Shown here piece after piece: positions 57,865 through 64,000 of a DNA stretch of 64,000 nucleotides (position 1 is the stretch's first letter; each line of letters opens with the position of its first letter). The notes below the pieces were generated by a model. It ran no database searches, was not told the origin of the DNA, and was given only the letters and a program-made list of their open reading frames with translations. The stretch spans positions 3,373,263-3,437,262 of the forward strand of contig CM073330.1 of assembly GCA_037043015.1 (NCBI GenBank), given 5' to 3'. This stretch comes from Bryum argenteum (taxonomy: Eukaryota > Streptophyta > Bryopsida > Bryales > Bryaceae). Position numbers and translations under genes: made by a program.

Positions 57865-58906
57865 CTACTTGAGAAGCGATCTTGCAAAATGCTCTTTCGC
57901 AGTTGCAAAAGCTTGCGATATCGTCTGCACACAAACGAAGTTATCAGCCATTGACAAGGAATGAAACAATCAACACTTTCAAGGCTCATGTATCTCCCCA
58001 ACTATACCTGTTCTGAAAGTGGAACATCGGCATCAGCACCTCGCATTGCTACCCTGCTCGCAACAACGTTCGCATCCGACTCCAAGATAATGCTACACAT
58101 TTCACGACACCGGTATCGTCAGAGTAAACATCAAAGCCTGGTGTCAATATTCATTCAACAACAGGATCATCAGAGTAAACACCAAAGCCTGATATTATCA
58201 ATTATTCAACATCAGTAGTATCAGAGTAAACACCAAAGCTTGGTATTAAAATTCGTCCAAAAGGCACATACCCGCCATCTACTATCTCGTCCAAGCAAAG
58301 CAGAACAAGGTCGAGATTCTCCAGCACGCTCGTCTTCTCCACATTGTCTCTGCACATCAATGAAATCCATCAGTCTATGCACACTCCAAACCTATTTAGC
58401 AAGAATAAAAAGTTGAACACAAACCTCAAAAGCAAGGCAACGGCATCGAAGAACCCTTGCAAGACTGTTGCGAGAATGAGCTCGTTCTCGTCTTCACCGC
58501 CCGTGACGTAGAAATGCAGGTCCGAAACAAACTTGTAGACCACGATGTATCCATCAAATAATCCTATCTCAGCTGCAAATTAAGGGCAACAGTTGTGTTA
58601 AGACAAGAATAATTCAACGTGAAACCCTAGGTCCGGACTGTGGACTGTACCTTCCGAACGAGCACTTGTGCGTTGCGTCTTGGTGAACACCGATTTCTCA
58701 TACGCTAATTTCGCAGAGAGAGTGGGCCAATCATCGGAAAAGTACTTGACAGCGACACGCTTCCCCTCGGAATCTAAGAGTAAGACGTTCTTAATCAACG
58801 GCGTGGAAATCTGCAAGAATCAAAAGTGCGATCGATTGTCAAAGTGTAGCCACTAACACTCGATCCGCGCAGGAATGGAAACCCTAAGCACTTCACTTAC
58901 ATCCAT
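57865..58906 (-). CDS. coatomer subunit zeta (COPI coat), right copy
   Basis: Same six-exon structure as the left copy, shifted by 14706 bp: 58906-58901, 58810-58651, 58572-58425, 58349-58272, 58092-58008 and 57924-57865. The 178-residue product is the same by reading. Both splice sites and frame are intact. If the duplication is real, the genome has two intact genes for this COPI subunit; if it is an assembly artefact, there is one. Confidence 0.93.
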
Positions 58907-59415
58907 TGCAGATCGCGAAACAAATGAAGAAATCGCAAGTTCTTGTAGCAATGCGGATTTGCGAAGGATTAAAAACGCCGATGGCTGTTGCGAATGTAGA
59001 GATCCGATTTACTCAATGCAGAATGAATTCTCTCTGTGTCTCTCTCTCAGAATGGATTCAGAAGATGTTGGCGACCGGTGGATTCCTTTACTGTCTAGCA
59101 GATGGTAGCGATGTTTTCTCCTTGTCCACTGGATGCGGAGGGTTCGTGAAGTGAACGAGCGTGGGATGGAGTGAACGAGCGTGGGATGGAGTGAACGAGC
59201 GTGGGATGGAGTGAACGAACGGGAACGGACTGGACGAACGAGAACCAATGAAAACGAAAGAAACGAACGATGACTAACGAGAACGAACGATAACGAACGA
59301 TAACGAAGCAGACAAAGAGGAGAATATTGGAGTAAATAAGATCGAGGTAAATAAATAAATGAGAACACCACTTCCCATTTTGAGATTTGGGATAATTAAA
59401 TGCATGTTTGACTTA

Positions 59416-60434
59416 AGGTAGCGACACCCATAACCGTCTCAGTAAGCAAATATGGTTGGTTACAACCACCATGGAAGCTTGAAAAAAATATCTACAGATT
59501 AGCAATTGGGAGTGGAAAATATTTGCTTTGAGAGATGAGGTTTTGTGACCAGCCTAAATTTTTAAGAATATTTCAAAGTACAAAATGAACATACTTATAT
59601 GCTTATCCATAGGTGGAGCTAAAAATGACAACCACTGAAGTGTTTGTTGTCCTGTAGCGGCTTAAAACCAAGAAAGATAGTTCCTATAAAAGTTAAACGG
59701 GCAATTGAAATATGTCCCACCGTGGTTCAAAATTCCAAGCTGTGGATAAGCAAGAACTACCAATAGAGGAAGAAAATGCTGGCCCCTGCAATCCCTTCAC
59801 CAAGCACTACTAATGAATAAACCAACAGTCAAGGCACCTAACACCGCCCACCAAAGACAGAGAAGTGTGTCGTTTCTCCCCTTGGGATGCACCTTTAATC
59901 CCTAAACGACCACAGCCAACGATTCGGTTTTTACTGTCAAGACAAAAAAATAAATTACAGTCAACTTCAAATGTTATGATCTCACATCTAGTGATGATCC
60001 AATGGTTAAAAATTTTCACACTACTACCCATGGTAGTCTACTTCAAGATTCTACGGTTAAATTTATCAAAAATTTCCAAAAATATTGGACGTACCCCCAT
60101 TAGTACATAGTGGACAATGTTGGGATTTCAAGCTCCCAAAACATCGTGGATCTTTAGGGGTTAAACCAGTCATTAGTCCCCTAAATTTGCCATGCAAATC
60201 ACTCCAAACCAACCGCTCAAACACCTCTCAATATTATTTCATTAAAACACTATGCACTTTACAACATGACATACAACATCCATTTCCAACCAATCGGCAC
60301 TAAAGCACGCTTTAATGTACACCCATTACCGTCCCTTTTTCACAACAATCAGCTATGGGTCTGAAAAGGTCAGCAATAGGTACAATTATAGGTCACGCCA
60401 ATGGGGACACGGATGCTTATGGGTGTCGCTACCT
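59416..60434. mobile_element. 1019-bp MITE with TA target duplication, right copy
   Basis: Same terminal repeats (AGGTAGCGACACCCATAA) and TA duplication as 44710-45726. It contains the small patch of differences between the two blocks (around 59780-59843). Confidence 0.8.
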
Positions 60435-60501
60435 TAGGGCCGGTATTTCGACACATGACATACACTTTCCAAATTTACCTATGTAACTTCACCTAGTTTA
60501 C

Positions 60502-63500
60502 CTCGGCACATCGCAAACGGTTCGCAAAGTGCTAGTCACATGGAGAACATTGCAAAAGTTCACTTTGTACACATCAACTTTAATCACACTTTAATTACAT
60601 GGAGCACATCACAACAGTCCCCCATTTCTAGTAGTGACTATCCCCATTGCGTACAGATTTGCCATTTAGTAAGTTATAACCAAAGTCATAAAAAGAAAAT
60701 ATGAATTCTAAAATTACCCATAATCCAAGTGTAATAGCCCACATGCAAGAGGTGGTGCCAGTAGTTAGGACCTTTTCACCTCTAGTCCCAAAAGCCGTCA
60801 TTTTGAACATCAAAATGACATTCCGTAATTTAAGACACAACTCGTGTTACAAACGTTGTCATTATGGACATCAAAGTGACATCTTGTCATTTGAGACACT
60901 TCTCATAAATTCTTTTTAGGCCAATTCCTACTAGTTGGTTTTAACCCCTAAATGGTTTGACTCATTTGTAGTAAAATGAACACATCCTCAAAAGCATTGT
61001 CATAGGTGGAGGTAAAAGTGTGTTATCCAAATCTCAACCGTACAATCTTGTCGTAGACATATTGAACATCATGTGGGTCAAATTTTGAGTCATGAGGCTT
61101 CATAGATTGCGAGATCATAATGTATTAATACTCAAAAATGATCACATAATTTCATCATTTTCACTTTAAAGTGAAAATGCTACCATTAGACTTATTGCAA
61201 TGAAAAAGTCACCAATTAGAATGTTGTTCACCTTCATCTCAGTAGCATCCTTGAACCAAAAGAAACCATGAGAAAAATTTCTTTGTGCAAATTATGGCCC
61301 TGCAATGGTGAAAACTGCCCTAAATTTTACAAAGGAAAAAATGTCTAAAACTAGGCTGCTGTCACTGAAATGCATGCCATTAATTCATACTTCATTGTAT
61401 GGGTCTGAGATTTTCATTACATAAACTAGACTTGATTTGGGACCCAACCCAAGTGATTTCGTCCAAAACGGAGTCCGGATGAAGAAGTTATGGCTCTCCA
61501 AAGTTGGTGTCATCCAAAATGTCGTTTTTCGACATTCGGCCCGCTTAAGGGTTAATTTGTAGGTACAAATGTAGGAGTCATTGTGTTGCTTCCTTTTCAG
61601 TCATGATGGTGCGACTTGTAGTAATTCCAGATCGTTGTGCAGGCTTCTAAAAACGTGTTATATGTCATGCAAGACTTAAGGTTGGTGTGGCGTACTCTTC
61701 TTTGCATGAGTGTGCTAGTGTGATAGCTATTTTTGGACGATGGGGTTTTCCATTCGACTTGGCAGTTCTTTGTGTGGATCATGTGTTGACCTGATTGAAA
61801 CTTAGTCTATTTAAAGCAATGGGTTCCATCTATTTTTGTAAAGCACAAGTGCAAGTGTATTGAACAACAGATGTGAGGATTTAGATGGGTATGGAATCAT
61901 TATTAATTTCAGGTTTATGAGTGGCGGTCATGTCTTATGGAGAATTCAAATAGTGAGGTCTTCAAGAGAGATGATAGGGTAGAAGTGTTGGCACATATTC
62001 ATCCATAGTATTTGTAGTCTTTTCGACAATGTTTTCTAATTTAAATGTTACTCATGTTGAGGTTTGATGGTTTGAAACTTCAAAGAGTTATACCTTCTTT
62101 ATCCAATGTTTAATTTTAACAGGATTCTTATGGTTGGATTCCAATTAAATATCATATTTGAGATCATTTATTATTTAATAAATATAAGATCATTTGAAAT
62201 AATGGCACACATTATTGTACAAGGAGCAGTATCTTTTAATTCGTACACCATGCAAACATAAAGTATTGTCCATTTTATAATCTCATGAAAAATTTAAAAT
62301 CTATTTGTCATTTTAAGATGACACATTGTAGTGAAAGGTTTTATGATCGGACAATTTCGGTACTCGATTTCCATTGATTTGGAAAATTTGAAGGACACAT
62401 GTTTGTGAGGAGTCCCTTCACTCACCATTGGATTTCAACACTAATTATTATTGGTTAATTTTTGGGTTAAATTTTAGTGGCTTTGTTTGTGAGGTTTTCA
62501 TTCTAAAGTGAAAACGGTGGCATCGTATGATTTTTCTTGACTACTAGTACATTATGAACTCCAAATGTGATCAAAATTATCCACAATACTTCTAACATAA
62601 GATTGTAGCCATGCTTAAATTCTAAATAGCTCACAATTTCATTGCATATGTGATTTATTTACTTCAAATGATGTTTACAAACAAAGTTATTCTCAAGACA
62701 TCTATGGGTTAGAGTATAATCATGAACTTTATACATATGGTGTATGAGAATAAATAAAGTTAAGGTATCATATATGCCTCACGCTCTTCACAAGGTCAAG
62801 TTGGTGTCAAACAAAAGAAAATGGGGGAATATTGCATTCTCCAATGTATACTATTAGGGTACCCAAATGAAGTTTCTAAACACACTTCTCAAACAATATA
62901 TCACTCAAACTTCAAACATTTTGAATACCTTTAAATAAGACATCAAAATGGTATACATTGCATGTATACCACAAATTGTCCGTCCACACATCAACCTCAT
63001 ATTCTCTTCTTTTTCATGGTAGATTTGCTCAAGTTGAGCCACATTCTCTTCTTTTTCAAGAGGGATCGACTCAACTTGAGCCATGATCACAGTACCGTAA
63101 TCTCAAAATGTACAAAATTGTGTTGACTAGTGACGAGAGGATGTTCATCTTTATTTTGCTATTAACTTCCCAAGGTGATTTTAGAGGTGTTTCTTACAAC
63201 TACAGTACAGCGTACATTTAAAGATAAGCATGAAGGTTAGAATCTTCCAAGGTAGCGTTACTCCAAGGTGATGCTACATGTGTTTTTAATATCAGGTATA
63301 TTGTCCATTTGAATATGGACTTGAAGGGTAGAATCTTCCTCACAAGCAAGCAAGGTGGTGCTCAAAAGTGCAAACCAGTAAAATCTTAAAAGGGTGGAGA
63401 AGGAAACAAGTACCTAAGCATGCACAGTAATCAAAACCCTAAAGAACAGGGCTTCTCTTTCCAAACCATGGGGGTACTACAAAACTTGCAAACTTTCCAC

Positions 63501-63650
63501 CAGCAAACAGATGACTAACGACTCAAATGCCAATGACAATGACCGTGGAAATTGTCAGAGCAAGAACAATGAATTCATATTTATGAGTGAGAAGAATATT
63601 ACAGGAGGTTGCAGTGGTGTAGAAAGAGAAGGGAACCTGGGAGTGAAAAA
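60502..63650. other. intergenic; no supported gene
   Basis: About 3.1 kb of AT-rich sequence with frames below 75 codons. A diverged local duplication (ACATCAAAATGACATTCCGT and ACATCAAAGTGACATCTTGT) is at about 60806-60890. A short repeat with ATTCTCTTCTTTTTCA occurs twice at 63000-63060. No RNA gene or transposon end recognised. Confidence 0.45.
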
Positions 63651-63651
63651 T

Positions 63652-64000
63652 TTACACGAGTCTGTCAAGCCTAGGCTCGAAAGGGAAAGCGGAGCTGGGG
63701 CCACACTTGGGAAGATGGCCATAATCAGGGAAGTTGCTGATCCGAGTCCAAGAGTTTTCGCATCGGTTGTACAGAAGCACACGCGGGCAACGAGTGGAAG
63801 TGACACAGATCAAGCTGGAGTCGATGTGGCCCATAGCTCGCACTGCACCGGGATACTCTCCGAACAACGGCGGCACTCTGGAAACAGGAGACCACTTGCA
63901 CTGATCGAACTCCAGGATGATCAAGCTAAGCACCCGGGCATTTCCACATCTCTCTTCTCTGCCCACCAAGCAGCACAATCGACCCTGCGAGACGAACAAC
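63652..64000 (-). CDS. F-box/kelch protein, C-terminal part (runs off the window)
   Basis: An open minus-strand frame from the window edge to a stop at 63654-63652. It encodes CLVGREERCGNARVLSLIIL, then SPVSRVPPLFGEYPGAVRAM, SSLICVTSTRCPRVLLYNRC and NSWTRISNFPDYG. This is the layout of the last kelch blades of plant F-box/kelch proteins, where V-L-L-Y-N-x-x-x-x-x-W is a blade signature. It is not closely related to the family at 16.8-29.5 kb. The F-box would lie upstream, outside the window. No break seen in the visible part. Confidence 0.65.
   Translation of the reverse strand, partial: LFVSQGRLCCLVGREERCGNARVLSLIILEFDQCKWSPVSRVPPLFGEYPGAVRAMGHIDSSLICVTSTRCPRVLLYNRCENSWTRISNFPDYGHLPKCGPSSAFPFEPRLDRLV

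Larger units (their letters stand above)
56456..60501. repeat. duplicated 4.05-kb block, right copy
   Basis: Second copy of 41749-45793. Its left junction follows the truncated pol of element A, with TTTAGTGTA present twice (56447-56455 and 56458-56466). Its right end passes without interruption into CTCGGCACATCG, whereas the left copy continues into the LTR. Confidence 0.97.

Noticed and set aside
41749..60501. The two 4-kb blocks considered as giant LTRs of one element
   Set aside because: They contain a spliced host gene (coatomer zeta), lack LTR termini, and the retrotransposon between them has its own LTR; a duplication explains them better.

Overview
The window reads as nuclear DNA of a land plant, most likely a bryophyte. 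It has intron-rich plant genes with canonical splice sites: a coatomer zeta subunit, an STP-type hexose/H+ symporter and kelch-type F-box genes. It also holds a stretch of plastid DNA in the land-plant order rps8-infA-rpl36-rps11, whose proteins look liverwort/moss-like. The transposon load is heavy: CACTA, hAT, Tc1/mariner, two Ty3/gypsy elements, a probable SINE and several MITEs. The bryophyte assignment is inference.

Layout. 0.8-6.7 kb: decayed CACTA (En/Spm) transposase gene, minus strand. 7.8-15.0 kb: a multi-exon gene with a domain like the plant Ptta/En/Spm (Transposase_24) family, split inside exon 2 by a 3.3-kb hAT element (9454-12778) with a perfect 8-bp target duplication. 16.6-29.5 kb: a cluster of six related F-box/kelch sequences, five broken. 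The one long open copy (28230-29465) has lost the stretch where sister copies encode the F-box. A TPC1-like channel exon and small MITEs lie among them. 31.7-33.4 kb: complete three-exon STP sugar transporter, minus strand. 34.34-35.78 kb: plastid insertion with intact infA, rpl36 and rps11, followed by a tRNA-derived SINE. 37.8-39.2 kb: an unrecognised multi-pass membrane protein gene. 40.0-41.6 kb: a complete but mutated Tc1-type (DD34E) transposon. 41.75-45.79 kb and 56.46-60.50 kb: two nearly identical 4.05-kb blocks, each with a whole coatomer-zeta gene (minus strand, six exons, 178 aa) and a 1.0-kb MITE. Between the blocks lies Ty3/gypsy element A, which lacks integrase and a 3' LTR. Nested in its gag is full-length chromovirus B (47285-53303, TSD CGTAG). 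63.65-64.0 kb: the 3' end of another F-box/kelch gene, minus strand.

Most notable: each LTR of chromovirus B has six perfect heat-shock elements (GAAnnTTCnnGAA) just upstream of its TATA box, and the element has an open extra ORF of 115 aa between pol and the 3' LTR. Its LTRs differ at only 2 of 406 positions although gag-pol is full of frame breaks. The coatomer block duplication looks like a filled and an empty retrotransposon site joined together, which suggests either unequal exchange or an assembly that joined two haplotypes.

The host genes do not form a pathway. The window is a gene-poor, transposon-rich stretch with three ordinary housekeeping or membrane genes, an expanding and decaying F-box family, and several layers of nested insertions whose order can be read.
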